Of a stretch of 64,000 nt of DNA, positions 25,686 through 34,185 are shown one piece after another. The notes under the pieces are model-generated. The model saw only the letters and a list, made by a program, of their open reading frames with translations. It had not been told where the DNA came from and did no database searches. Numbering within the stretch: position 1 is the first letter of the stretch; every line of letters starts with the position of its first letter. The stretch covers positions 1,364,001 to 1,428,000 of the forward strand of contig NZ_AP021879.1 of assembly GCF_009689005.1 (NCBI RefSeq), written 5' to 3'. The position numbers and the translations under genes are program-made. Source of the stretch: Desulfosarcina ovata subsp. ovata (GTDB lineage: Bacteria > Desulfobacterota > Desulfobacteria > Desulfobacterales > Desulfosarcinaceae).

Positions 25686-26609
25686 CTATGAAACCGTGAG
25701 GACGGTGTATGGTGTGGTTTTTTTAAATTTTTCGAACAGATCCGGATGGGCCGATTTGAACGCCTTGGAATCAAGGGTTTCCTTTTTCCTTTCGGATACC
25801 TCGATAAGGGTTTTTCCGGCCCGGCCTGTCCTGAATTGTCCCAAAAACCGCTGGATCCTTGCCTTTGCTTGAAACGACAGCGATTTACCCTCCCTTTCGA
25901 GAAGTTTGGCGTCCATGTACCGATCGACATCCTTCTGGATGGGACTCAGATCCACCACCGATGAACCGTCCACGAAAAATGCCGGACAATTTTCACGGTA
26001 TTGGCAGTACGAGCAGAGGGCGGACCTGTTGGTTTTCAGGTTTTGGATATCCTTGTTTTGCAGCGATTGCCAGATGCGGTCGGCCGAGGCCTCCAGTTCC
26101 CTGAATATCAAGGGGTTGTGCTTGTATCCGTTAAAAATGCGGACGTCACCGGTTTGAAGATCCATAGCGATTACCGCACCCTTGATTTTCTTTTTACGGT
26201 GATTCAGCGCCAGCAGCCCCATCTGGTAGTAGATCTGTTTTTCCCAGCCGTCGTAGGGTTCTTTCGGAATAAACGATACGCTCTTGCATTCCAGAACCCC
26301 GATTTCGTTTCTATTGGTGAATGTAAAATCCAGATGGGCTCTTACGTGCGATTTTTCCGGATGAATCGATTCAAGCTGGGACACGTGGTTGATGTTGCCG
26401 TTTTCCAAAGCCTCTTTAACGATGCTTTCAACGAGATCACCGCGCTTGAAACGGACCAGGGTCTCGAACGATTTTTGCGAAGGGGTCAATTTTTCAAGAC
26501 ACCCTTTGCGTTCGCACCCAAGATCCGAAGCACCGACATAGGTTGACCGGTCTCCGAGTTCATCCTTGGGCTGCTGAAGACTTTTTTGAATGATTGATTT
26601 CAGATCCAT
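25686..26609 (-). CDS. PD-(D/E)XK nuclease with Cas4/AddB-like Fe-S cysteines
   Basis: The ATG at 26609 is chosen for its strong AAGGAGG site; the longer open frame upstream has no family character. The 307-aa protein shows the nuclease core HLDFTFTNRNEIGVLECKS (Asp94, Glu107, Lys109) and the RecB-type helix motif in EKQIYYQMG. Cys32 and Cys37 near the N-terminus and CSYCQYRENC in the C-terminal part form the pattern that binds a 4Fe-4S cluster in Cas4 and AddB. It is probably a 5'-3' DNA exonuclease that makes single strands for the Erf-like protein and SSB. No CRISPR or other cas gene is nearby. Confidence 0.78.
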   Translation of the reverse strand: MDLKSIIQKSLQQPKDELGDRSTYVGASDLGCERKGCLEKLTPSQKSFETLVRFKRGDLVESIVKEALENGNINHVSQLESIHPEKSHVRAHLDFTFTNRNEIGVLECKSVSFIPKEPYDGWEKQIYYQMGLLALNHRKKKIKGAVIAMDLQTGDVRIFNGYKHNPLIFRELEASADRIWQSLQNKDIQNLKTNRSALCSYCQYRENCPAFFVDGSSVVDLSPIQKDVDRYMDAKLLEREGKSLSFQAKARIQRFLGQFRTGRAGKTLIEVSERKKETLDSKAFKSAHPDLFEKFKKTTPYTVLTVS

Positions 26610-26632
26610 GGTTTCCTCCTTGCGTCGTTGAT

Positions 26633-26686
26633 GGACAGGAAGAGAAAACCTTTCCCCGTCAGGGAAAAAAGGGCCTCTCCCTGTCC
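26633..26686 (-). promoter_or_regulatory. Structured leader of the nuclease gene
   Basis: On the transcript strand, GGACAGG pairs with CCTGTCC and GAGAG with CTCTT to make a long outer stem. Inside is CCCTGACGGGG. It lies 24 bp before the ATG and matches the design of the other three leaders. Bases 26690-27116 upstream hold no gene that I can support. Confidence 0.5.
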
Positions 26687-27116
26687 GGGTTGGTATGATG
26701 TTTCTGGTATTCACAAATTCCCGTTTCACCGATAAAACGACTTCCCGAGCAAAAGCTGGCAAACACCGCATATGAGGCATCCAAAAACATCCGGGGCGGA
26801 TATTTTGGATAATCGTTTTATCTGACCGCTGTCGGGCGCCACAAAGGTGTTTTTGTGTGTCCGTTGTCCCGAATAATCGGGCTGCATCAATAGAATTAAA
26901 ATATTCTATGAGCAAATAAATCGATGAACCCGCCTTCACCGGCGGGATATGGACTTCAAGGTGTCCCGTTTCGAAACTCGTCTGAAAATGGGACAGAGCT
27001 ATGGCTTTATTATTAATAATAGGATGGGGGTAAAATTGTTAAACGCCGGGAAAGTCCACGATGGAATAAAACCAGACCGCCCTTTCCATACGATCTTGGA
27101 TAACTCACTTTTTTTA

Positions 27117-27146
27117 TTGACATATTTGTTCTTCTGAGTTTATTCT
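27117..27146 (+). promoter_or_regulatory. Predicted promoter of the two-domain HU gene
   Basis: TTGACA (27117-27122) and TATTCT (27141-27146) are separated by 18 bp, about 60 bp upstream of the HU start codon, in A+T-rich DNA. Confidence 0.5.
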
Positions 27147-27204
27147 TGGCCAAAATCAACGCCCTATCATCCTCAAGAGCAAAATAATCAGGAGCGCCTG
27201 CCGC

Positions 27205-27765
27205 ATGAACAAGATCGAACTGATCCAAGCCCTTAAGGACACCAATAGTTTATCAAAAACAGAAGCTGAAAGAGTCGTGGCCCTGTTTTTCACTGAAATG
27301 TCAGATGCACTGGCGAGAGGTGAGCGGGTCGAAATCCGTGGGTTCTGTTCGATTTTCGTCAAGGAATACAAATCGTACACCGGGCGCAACCCTAAAACGG
27401 GTGAACAAGTACAAATTGCTCCGAAGAAATTGCCCTTCTTCAAACCGGGCAAGGAATTGAAGGAACGTGTTGATCGATCAATAATTACCCCAAACCAATA
27501 CCAAGGAGGCCGCATGACCAAAGCTGAACTTATCGAGAAAATCGCCAAGGATGCCGACATCCCCAAAACCACAGCTAAGGCGGCACTGGATGGCATCAAG
27601 AAAGGACTAAAGAAAAAGAACAGCAAGGTCACCCTGATCGGATTTGGGACTTTTCGGAATGTTTATAGGAAAACCCGGATGGGCCGTAATCCCCAGACCG
27701 GCGAAAAGATGAAAATCAAAGGGCGTAGTGTGGTAACGTTCAAGCCGAGCAAAAACCTACCATAG
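27205..27765 (+). CDS. Two HU/IHF-type DNA-binding domains in one reading frame
   Basis: Residues 1-92 form one HU-type domain (MNKIELIQALKDTNSLSKTEAE, GFCSIFVKEYKSYTGRNPKTGE). Residues 104-186 form a second (MTKAELIEKIAKDADIPKTTAKAAL, GFGTFRNVYRKTRMGRNPQTGE, TFKPSKNLP). Each has the DNA-intercalating beta-arm motif GRNPxTGE. A normal HU gene has one domain of ~90 aa. The linker DNA contains AAGGAGG (27503-27509) and ATG at 27514, exactly where a separate second gene would start, so both a fusion and a free second HU may be made. It likely arose by loss of a stop between tandem genes. Confidence 0.88.
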   Translation: MNKIELIQALKDTNSLSKTEAERVVALFFTEMSDALARGERVEIRGFCSIFVKEYKSYTGRNPKTGEQVQIAPKKLPFFKPGKELKERVDRSIITPNQYQGGRMTKAELIEKIAKDADIPKTTAKAALDGIKKGLKKKNSKVTLIGFGTFRNVYRKTRMGRNPQTGEKMKIKGRSVVTFKPSKNLP

Positions 27766-27786
27766 CAGACTTCATTTTGTCATCCA

Positions 27787-27816
27787 AGGTGGGCCATGAG
27801 CGTGGTCCACCTTGTT
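27787..27816 (+). terminator. Hairpin after the HU gene
   Basis: CAAGGTGG and CCACCTTG form a stem around a short loop about 20 bp past the stop. The following T-run is weak. Bases 27817-28019 show no gene. Confidence 0.5.
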
Positions 27817-28019
27817 GGCAATCACTTCAGCTTTCCATTTCGTATCTTTAACATACTGCTATTATTTGTATTTTTCATTTTATGGCAAGTTACCACAATA
27901 AAATTAGTCGCAAAAAAATTGCAGATTACATCCAAGCCATCCATCTATTTACATGGCTAATCATCTTATAGTCTTTGTTCATAATAGATGTCGGACCATC
28001 GCAAGGGTCTGTGGTTTAT

Positions 28020-28204
28020 CCACATCATACAAAGTCACTAAAAAGATCAAAACCCTGTTTGAAAACGACCGGGACAATCCCGAGTTGAAGGACTACAGCC
28101 AGCTGCTGCTGGATATGGCCGTGGTCAGCGAGGGCGGCAAGCTGGACAACCCGGCCGGTTTTTCGAAAATGGTGGGCGATCTAATGTCCCGGGCCATGGG
28201 ATAA
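28020..28204 (+). pseudogene. Remnant of the htpG (Hsp90) 3' end
   Basis: The codons from about 28025 read VTKKIKTLFENDRDNPELKD and SQLLLDMAVVSEGGKLDNPA, ending GFSKMVGDLMSRAMG and a stop. This is the C-terminal tail of bacterial HtpG. The preceding residues in the same frame do not match Hsp90, so only about 60 of ~630 codons remain. It marks a deletion or recombination endpoint between the HU gene and dodecin. Confidence 0.8.
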
Positions 28205-28232
28205 GGGACACGGCCCTAAGACTGCAAGGCAC

Positions 28233-28263
28233 GGTCAGGCCACCCTATGCCGGGCGGCCTGAC
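28233..28263 (+). terminator. Inverted repeat after the htpG remnant
   Basis: GTCAGGCC and GGCCTGAC pair across a 15-base loop about 30 bp after the htpG stop, a plausible original htpG terminator without a clear T-run. Confidence 0.45.
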
Positions 28264-28300
28264 TGGCTTATCACCGATTCCGCCTGTTTAATGCCTGCGT

Positions 28301-28513
28301 TTATTCCACCGCATACTTGAAAGACAGATCCACCCGGGCGCGAAAAGCTGTTACCTTGCCATCTTCCACCTTCATATCCAGTTTCGTAATTTCCGCCACC
28401 CGCAGATCCTTCAAGGATTTGGAGGCAGTTTCCACTGCGTTTTTAGCCGCCTCCTCCCAGGAAGTCTGACTTGTTCCCACCAGTTCAATGACTTTGTAAA
28501 TGCTTTCGCTCAT
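28301..28513 (-). CDS. Dodecin flavin-storage protein
   Basis: The 70-aa protein matches dodecins over its full length: MSESIYKVIELVGTSQTSWEEAAKNAVETAS, with the conserved ELVGTS and SWEEA segments, then AEITKLDMKVEDGKVTAFRARVDLSFKY. Dodecins assemble into a dodecameric hollow sphere that stacks and protects flavins. GGGGGAAATC before the ATG gives a moderate ribosome site. It is monocistronic here. Confidence 0.9.
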   Translation of the reverse strand: MSESIYKVIELVGTSQTSWEEAAKNAVETASKSLKDLRVAEITKLDMKVEDGKVTAFRARVDLSFKYAVE

Positions 28514-28603
28514 GATTTCCCCCTTGTTAGCTTACGGTTAATAAAACGGAATACCGCTGAAACGAACCTTTCATTTCAACGGATGGTCCCGTGGTCAAGC
28601 AAT

Positions 28604-28680
28604 GACACTCTTCACCTGCATAGCAGGTGGTCTCAGGAAGCCCCCTTAGAAGGGGGCGTTGACGTTGGGAAAGCCCCGTT
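28604..28680. repeat. Three consecutive short hairpins
   Basis: CACCTG-CATAG-CAGGTG (28613-28629), GCCCCC-TTAGAA-GGGGGC (28640-28657) and AAGCCCC-GTT-GGGGCTT (28671-28687) follow one another, with GGTCTCAGG and GGTTTCAGG after the first and third. The strong regular folding in non-coding DNA suggests a structured RNA or a mobile REP-like unit. Confidence 0.45.
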
Positions 28681-28751
28681 GGGGCTTGGTTTCAGGTCCT
28701 ATTCAAAAGCCAGTTCCATCTGTTGTTTATCAAGCTTGTTGGTGATCAGAA

Positions 28752-28776
28752 AAGCCCGGCCTCGAATCGGGCCTTT
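28752..28776. terminator. Hairpin terminator before the oxidoreductase 3' end
   Basis: AGCCCGG and CGGGCC(T) pair across CCTCGAAT, with A-run and T-run flanks, so it could work in both directions. It lies about 30 bp beyond the stop of the disrupted oxidoreductase gene. Confidence 0.55.
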
Positions 28777-29920
28777 CTGTCCGGAAAATTGTTGAGAATC
28801 TGCGGTTTAGTGTAGATATTTGTTGCGCTTCTTGGCAATCGACTCTGCAGCTTTAATGAGCGGGTAGGCAGTTGGCGCCGCCGTTAATAGGGGGTGCGTC
28901 CCGATCTGAGATGTCAACAGCGCATCCACTGTCATACTATTTTGGATCATAAAGCCGATCAGGTTGATTAGTTCTCCTGTCGATTTTCCACCAAACATTT
29001 CCCCACCCAGTATAATTCCGGAATCGAGCGAAGCGATCAATTTTATGATTTGTTTATGAGTACCCGGCAAGGTGGCCGGATGCCGATCCACACCTTCAAA
29101 CAACCCCGTCAAAATTTCGAAACCTCTTTCATTGGCAAGGTTTTCGGTTACACCGGCGGCACCAAACGCATCATCACCGATGGCGGTACAAAAAATTGAA
29201 ATGGTGCCTGTAAAAGATCGAACGGTGGACAGTTTATAAAGATTCATGCCCGCGATCCGTGCTTCGGCGCACGATGTGGATGCAAGCATGGTCAGTTTCG
29301 GTGTTCGGGTAACGAAACTGAATTTTTCGGCACAATCCCCGACTGCTAAAATATCCGGATGGTCTGTTCGCATATATTCGTTTACCTTGATAAATCCCAT
29401 CTCGTTGATCTTCAGGCCGGCCTCTTGGGCAAGTGCCGTATTGGGTTGATATCCCACCGACAGGATGACCGCATTAGCCTCTATGATTTCACCATCGTCC
29501 AACAATACGCCGGATACGCTCCGGTCTCCGAGGATTTTTTTTACACCCTTTCCACAGGTTACCTTTACCCCTCTGGAAATAAGGGCTTTTTCTGCCAGGA
29601 TGGCAAGTCCTTTATCGAAGGCAAGGCTTAACACATTGGGCAATAGCTCGACGATTGTGACATCCTTTCCGGATTTAGCAATCTCGTCTGCCATTTCAAC
29701 CCCAATGAAACCTCCCCCAACCACCACCACTTTATCACATCCCTCTATTTCAGCTATTTGTTTATCTAAGTATTCTTTATTCTTGGGGATAAAAAAAACA
29801 TTGTTCAGGTCCAAGCCTTTCAGCCATTGAGGCTTGGCGGGGTTCGATCCGGTTGCAAAAATAAGCTTTTCAAAACCGATTTCCGATTCATCTGACAATC
29901 TGCAGATCTTTTTTTCCTGA

Positions 29921-31836
29921 CTGAAGTTTGACAGTTTGACCCGGAAATCGGTCGTTTGAGCTTCGTAACTCATTGAAATTATACAACCGCACCAAAAATT
30001 CTCGCCAAAAGGTAGTGCCACAGAATCGAGGCTTAGTTATTGACTGGCAATGCTTTGAAGGATAAATTCAGGGTGTCTCTTCAAAAGGAGCCGCCCATGT
30101 TCGCTCGCGTCAAAAAGTCCGGTAACCATCAGTATCTGCAAATCGTCGAGAACCGTAAAGAAAAAGGCAAAGTCAAGCAGCGCGTCGTCGCCACGGTAGG
30201 CCGCATGGACCGGTTACAGGAAAAGGGCCGTGTCGAAACCCTCATCCGCTCGTTGTCCCGCTTTTCGGAGCAAACCATGCTGATCCTTTCCGGCAAAAGC
30301 GATCTGGCTGCCGATGCCAAAAAGATCGGACCGGTGCTGATATTCGAGCGGTTGTGGAAAGAGACCGGTATCCAGGCGGCTATTGTGCGGTCGCTGAAAG
30401 GCCGTCGTTTCGAGTTCAATGTCGAGCGAGCCATTTTTCTCACTGTGCTGCACCGGTTGATGGTATCGGGTTCGGATCGATTCTGTCATCGTTGGTGCCG
30501 GGACTACATCATTGACGGGATCGATGACCTGGATCTTCACCACCTGTATCGGGCGATGGGCTTTTTGGGTGAACAGATCGAGGACCAGGACGGGGCAACG
30601 CCTTTCTCGCCCCGCTGCAACAAGGATCTGATCGAAGAGTCGATCTTCTCCCATCGCCGGGATCTGTTCACCCATCTCGATCTGGTATTTTTCGATACCA
30701 CCTCGATCTACTTCGAAGGCCGGGGCGGTGAAAGTATCGGCCAGCGGGGTTTTAGCAAAGACCATCGGCCCGATCTGCCCCAGATGGTTGTTGGCGCGAT
30801 TCTCGATGACAAGGGTCAGCCCATTTGCTGCGAGATGTGGCCAGGCAATACCGCCGATGTTAAAACACTTTTGCCGATCGTAAAGCGGCTCAAGACGCGG
30901 TTTAAGATCGGGCGGATTTGCATTGTTGCCGACCGGGGTATGATCAGCGCCAATACGATCAAGCAACTCGAATCGAAAGACAGTCCGATTCCGTACATTT
31001 TGGGTGCCCGCATGCGAAAAGTCAAAGAGATCCGGGATCGGGTATTATCCCAGCCGGGCCGTTATAAACAAGTCCGTCCCGAAAGCTATGACCGCAACAA
31101 GCCGGCGCCCTTGAAAGTCAAACAGGTGGAGATCGATGGCAATCGGTACATCGTATGCGTCAACACCCGCCAGCAACGCAAAGACGCCGCCGACCGCGAG
31201 GCCATCGTTTCAGCTCTGACCAAGCAACTCAAAAAAGGTCCCAAAAGTCTAGTCGGCAACAAAGGCTATCGCAAGTATCTGAAGCTCGAGAAGAACAGCG
31301 CCTGCATCGACAAAGACCGCATCAAGTATGAAGCCCGTTTCGATGGCAAGTGGGTGCTGCGGACCAATACGGATCTTCCTGCCGATCAGGTAGCACTCAA
31401 GTACAAGGAACTGTGGCAAGTAGAAAAAGTCTTTCGGGACGTCAAATCCCTACTTACCACCCGCCCGATTTTTCACCAGAAAGACAGCACGATCCGGGGC
31501 CATGTGTTTTGCAGCTTTCTGGCGCTGGTCCTTCGCAAGGAACTGGACCGCCGTCTATTGAAGAAAGGCCACCGTTTCGAGTGGGCCGAGATCAAGCAGG
31601 ACCTGAAGGCGCTACAACGGGTAACCATCGAAGAAGACGGCTGGCGCCTTTCGATCCGAAGCCGTAGCCAGGGCGTATGCGGCAAAGTCTTCCAGTGCGT
31701 CGGTGTTGCCCTGCCGGCAACGATACAGGAGGCGTAGACCTAACCGAAAACAGAAAAAGGTAGTGCCAAGACTATTTTTGCGTCTTATAGCGTATTGAAA
31801 TATCAGAATATTTTAAAATCAACTGTCAAACTTGAG
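29921..31836. mobile_element. IS1634-type insertion sequence, 1916 bp, CCTGA target duplication
   Basis: The terminal repeats CTGAAGTTTGACAGTT (29921-29936) and AACTGTCAAACTTGAG (31821-31836) match at 15 of 16 positions in inverted orientation. CCTGA flanks the element at 29916-29920 and 31837-31841. A 5-bp duplication fits the IS1634 family. It carries a single transposase on the plus strand, opposite to the interrupted gene. Confidence 0.9.
30097..31737 (+). CDS. IS1634-family transposase
   Basis: From ATG 30097, preceded by AAAAGGAG, the protein is 546 aa. The N-terminus FARVKKSGNHQYLQIVENRKEKGKVKQRVVATVGR is typical of IS1634. LVFFDTTSIYFEGRGGES gives the first catalytic Asp, GRICIVADRGMISANTIKQLE the second, and YKELWQVEKVFRDVKSLLTTRPIFH the glutamate. 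The gene is intact and G+C-rich. Confidence 0.93.
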   Translation: MFARVKKSGNHQYLQIVENRKEKGKVKQRVVATVGRMDRLQEKGRVETLIRSLSRFSEQTMLILSGKSDLAADAKKIGPVLIFERLWKETGIQAAIVRSLKGRRFEFNVERAIFLTVLHRLMVSGSDRFCHRWCRDYIIDGIDDLDLHHLYRAMGFLGEQIEDQDGATPFSPRCNKDLIEESIFSHRRDLFTHLDLVFFDTTSIYFEGRGGESIGQRGFSKDHRPDLPQMVVGAILDDKGQPICCEMWPGNTADVKTLLPIVKRLKTRFKIGRICIVADRGMISANTIKQLESKDSPIPYILGARMRKVKEIRDRVLSQPGRYKQVRPESYDRNKPAPLKVKQVEIDGNRYIVCVNTRQQRKDAADREAIVSALTKQLKKGPKSLVGNKGYRKYLKLEKNSACIDKDRIKYEARFDGKWVLRTNTDLPADQVALKYKELWQVEKVFRDVKSLLTTRPIFHQKDSTIRGHVFCSFLALVLRKELDRRLLKKGHRFEWAEIKQDLKALQRVTIEEDGWRLSIRSRSQGVCGKVFQCVGVALPATIQEA

Positions 31837-32190
31837 CCTGACTGATTGAAACCGCTTCACCGATGACCAATTCCACTCCGGCATTTGCCAGTACTGCATC
31901 AGGAACAATGTTTTGGTCGCTACTCTCCAATGTTCCAAACATATAAGGAATGCCGCAAGGAACAAGAACATTTTTTTCTTTCCGAATCAGTACGATTTTT
32001 TTATCTGGGTTAAAAGATTTTGAAGTGGTTGCAGCTACAATACCCGCTGCACTACCGCCAATGACCAGCACATCCGTTTTCTGCATTTATAGTTCCTCTT
32101 CTTTAAAAAGGTTTAGGGAATGAAAATAGCCTTCGCAGGCCAAAATTAATTTGAGCACCACTAGTACAATTATCAAAATTCGATTACCGG

Positions 32191-33138
32191 TTATATAACC
32201 CATACCGCCATCTGATCGGCCAGCCTCAATACCTTGTCGCTGACCCGGCCGATGAAAATCGCATCAAAAAACGTGATCATCCCACGACGTCCCACGACAA
32301 CACTGCCGAAATGGTTCTCCATAGCTTCCTGAACAAGGCAGGTCGACCGATTCCTGTCAACAGCATGAATCTTGATTGAGATCCGGTCAGGTGCTACTCC
32401 TTCGGTCAATAGTCTGCTGCGGGCAACTTCGAGCTGCGCGCCGATCTGGTTAACTCCGGTTTCAATGGAATCTTCGATATTTTCAGGAATGAAGAACGTC
32501 TTGTTCCCTACCCAGAACTTTTCATCGTTGGTAATTATGCTGTAAAGATGCAGGTGGTGGTCCGAGGCCCCCACCAGTGCACCAACGCTTGCCACGCCTT
32601 TCATGGCCCCATGGCTGCCGTTAAAGGCCACCAGCAGGTGTTTCGTGTCGGGATTGCCGCCCACCACCACAACGGGAATATGTCTGATCTTGGCCACTAG
32701 TTTCATGGCTGCGCTCTTTGCCAACCAGTCTCTTAACCGGCTCAACCCAGTGCGTCCCACAATGATGGCATGGTACCCGTCGTAGGATTCCTTGATGATA
32801 TCCTGGGTGATCCCCAATTTCTTGGCCGAAGTCTTAATGGCAATGGCCGATTCGGGGAAGCCTTTTTGCTTGAAGTAGACCAAAGCACTGTCCATGATGT
32901 CGGTGATTTCTCTCTTTTGTTCGGTGGCCCAGCGCTTCACTCCGGTTACCCTATGTTTATAATGGGGATAGGCATCCAGGTCGGAAAAGAGATCGAGCAG
33001 TTGTTCCCGAACATGAAATAGCACTATGTGAGTGCGGTCCGTAGGGAAGACATTAGCGGTGTACCGAGCGGCCGATAAAGACTGCTCGCTGCCGTCGATA
33101 GCCACAAGAATTTTATTCTGGAAAACGGTTTCTTTCAC
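32191..33138 (-). CDS. Tandem-domain universal stress protein
   Basis: The 315-aa protein has two UspA folds. Domain 1 is about 8-160 (KILVAIDGSEQSLSAARYTANVF ... AIIVGRTGLSRLRDWLAKSAAMKLV). Domain 2 is about 165-315 (KHLLVAFNGSHGAMKGVASV ... SVVVGRRGMITFFDAIFIGRVSDKVL). The G-x2-G-x9-G(S)-type ATP loop is partly kept in each half. Such proteins support survival under energy or oxidative stress in anaerobes. It stands alone, with a GGAGGAATT ribosome site, between the broken oxidoreductase and the Rnf cluster. Confidence 0.87.
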   Translation of the reverse strand: MKETVFQNKILVAIDGSEQSLSAARYTANVFPTDRTHIVLFHVREQLLDLFSDLDAYPHYKHRVTGVKRWATEQKREITDIMDSALVYFKQKGFPESAIAIKTSAKKLGITQDIIKESYDGYHAIIVGRTGLSRLRDWLAKSAAMKLVAKIRHIPVVVVGGNPDTKHLLVAFNGSHGAMKGVASVGALVGASDHHLHLYSIITNDEKFWVGNKTFFIPENIEDSIETGVNQIGAQLEVARSRLLTEGVAPDRISIKIHAVDRNRSTCLVQEAMENHFGSVVVGRRGMITFFDAIFIGRVSDKVLRLADQMAVWVI

Positions 33139-33273
33139 CCAATTCCTCCTGATGATTTTGTATTAGACGGATGTACCAATTAACACTCTGGTTCCAATGG
33201 CAAAAATCAAAACACCTATCGGATTCCACCACATCCTGCACATCCTGTCGATTATTCAGGATCAATCCCGCGC

Positions 33274-34185
33274 CTACCCCCGCCACTCCGTATCATCCAC
33301 CGTGGTTTTGAAATCCGGTTTGATCAAATCAGGTAATTCTTCTTTGGCAGCAACAAGGATATCCTTCTCCGACGGAATGCCGACGAAAACCAAACGGTTT
33401 CTGGGACATTTCTTGGCTGCCAACAGTCCGGACTCCAGATTTTCATGGGTGTAGCTGTCGTAGTCAATAGTGGACAGGTTGTTCTGGACGGTGAACATGC
33501 CCGACGTCCGTTCACAGGCCCGGCACCCCATACAGCCCACCTTGCAGACCGCCTTGACGTCCTTTCCGGCGTCGTGGTTGGAGCACTGCACCACCAGCAT
33601 CCGGTCGCTCTTGAAGGGTGCCATCGTGATGATGTTGCGGGGGCAGACCTTGGCGCAGGCGCCACAACCCACGCACGTCGAATAATCCACCCGGGCCAGC
33701 CCGTCATCAATATGGATGGCATCAAAATCACAGGCCCGGGTGCAGTCACCGAACCCGAGGCAGCCGTAAGTGCATCCCTGGACATCGGTCACCAGGTTGG
33801 CCGGTCCGCAGCGCTGCTCACCGATGTAAGGGCTGCGCCCCAGCCGGTCGCCGGTGCGGGCACCGCAGTGGACCACCGGACGCCAGGGATAGCTGACGGC
33901 GGCCTCCACCCCCATGACTGCTGCAAGTGCTTCCGTACAGCTTTTCCCCCCCACGGTGCACAGGTTCACCGGCGCATCATCCAACACGATGGCTTCGGCG
34001 TATTCGCCGCAGCCCACATATCCGCAGCCGCCACAGTTGGCGCCGGGCAGCACATCGATGGATGCATCCACCCGCGGATCCACTTCCACATGAAAGGCCC
34101 GATTGGCCCACCCCAATACGAATGACAGCACCAGCGCCATGGCGAGCATGGTGGTGGCGGCCAGTCCGATAATTACCCAGGACAT
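33274..34185 (-). CDS. rnfB: Rnf complex subunit B (multi-cluster ferredoxin)
   Basis: The 303-aa protein has an N-terminal membrane anchor ([22 protein letters not shown]), then the RnfB 4Fe-4S domain with [20 protein letters not shown]. The ferredoxin clusters follow: [31 protein letters not shown] and [16 protein letters not shown]. RnfB takes electrons from reduced ferredoxin and passes them into the membrane part of the ion-pumping ferredoxin:NAD+ oxidoreductase. It is the last gene of rnfCDGEAB and overlaps the rnfA end by 13 bp. Confidence 0.95.
   Translation of the reverse strand: MSWVIIGLAATTMLAMALVLSFVLGWANRAFHVEVDPRVDASIDVLPGANCGGCGYVGCGEYAEAIVLDDAPVNLCTVGGKSCTEALAAVMGVEAAVSYPWRPVVHCGARTGDRLGRSPYIGEQRCGPANLVTDVQGCTYGCLGFGDCTRACDFDAIHIDDGLARVDYSTCVGCGACAKVCPRNIITMAPFKSDRMLVVQCSNHDAGKDVKAVCKVGCMGCRACERTSGMFTVQNNLSTIDYDSYTHENLESGLLAAKKCPRNRLVFVGIPSEKDILVAAKEELPDLIKPDFKTTVDDTEWRG

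Larger units (their letters stand above)
28807..32086 (-). pseudogene. CoA-disulfide reductase/NADH oxidase-type flavoprotein split by IS1634
   Basis: The N-terminal part (32086 down to 31837) reads VLVIGGSAAGIVAA (FAD-binding GxGxxG-type loop) and VPCGIPYMFG, with the redox Cys of the CoA-disulfide reductase/NADH oxidase group. The C-terminal part (29920 down to 28807) reads KKICRLSDESEIGFEKLIFATGSNPAKP, VVVVGGGFIGVEMADEIAKSG (NAD-binding) and ILAVGDCAEKFS (second FAD motif). Excising the IS1634 element and one 5-bp duplication joins VSISQ to EKKICRL in frame, giving about 450 aa. The protein would reduce CoA-disulfide, polysulfide or O2 with NAD(P)H. It is now inactive unless the element leaves. 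Confidence 0.88.

Noticed and set aside
28604..28690. CRISPR array or I-F-like repeat
   Set aside because: The first hairpin superficially resembles a CRISPR repeat, but there is no regular repeat-spacer unit and no cas gene.
28807..30021. Intact 404-aa oxidoreductase
   Set aside because: Its first ~30 codons are IS1634 sequence and it lacks the N-terminal FAD loop and redox Cys, which are at 31837-32086.
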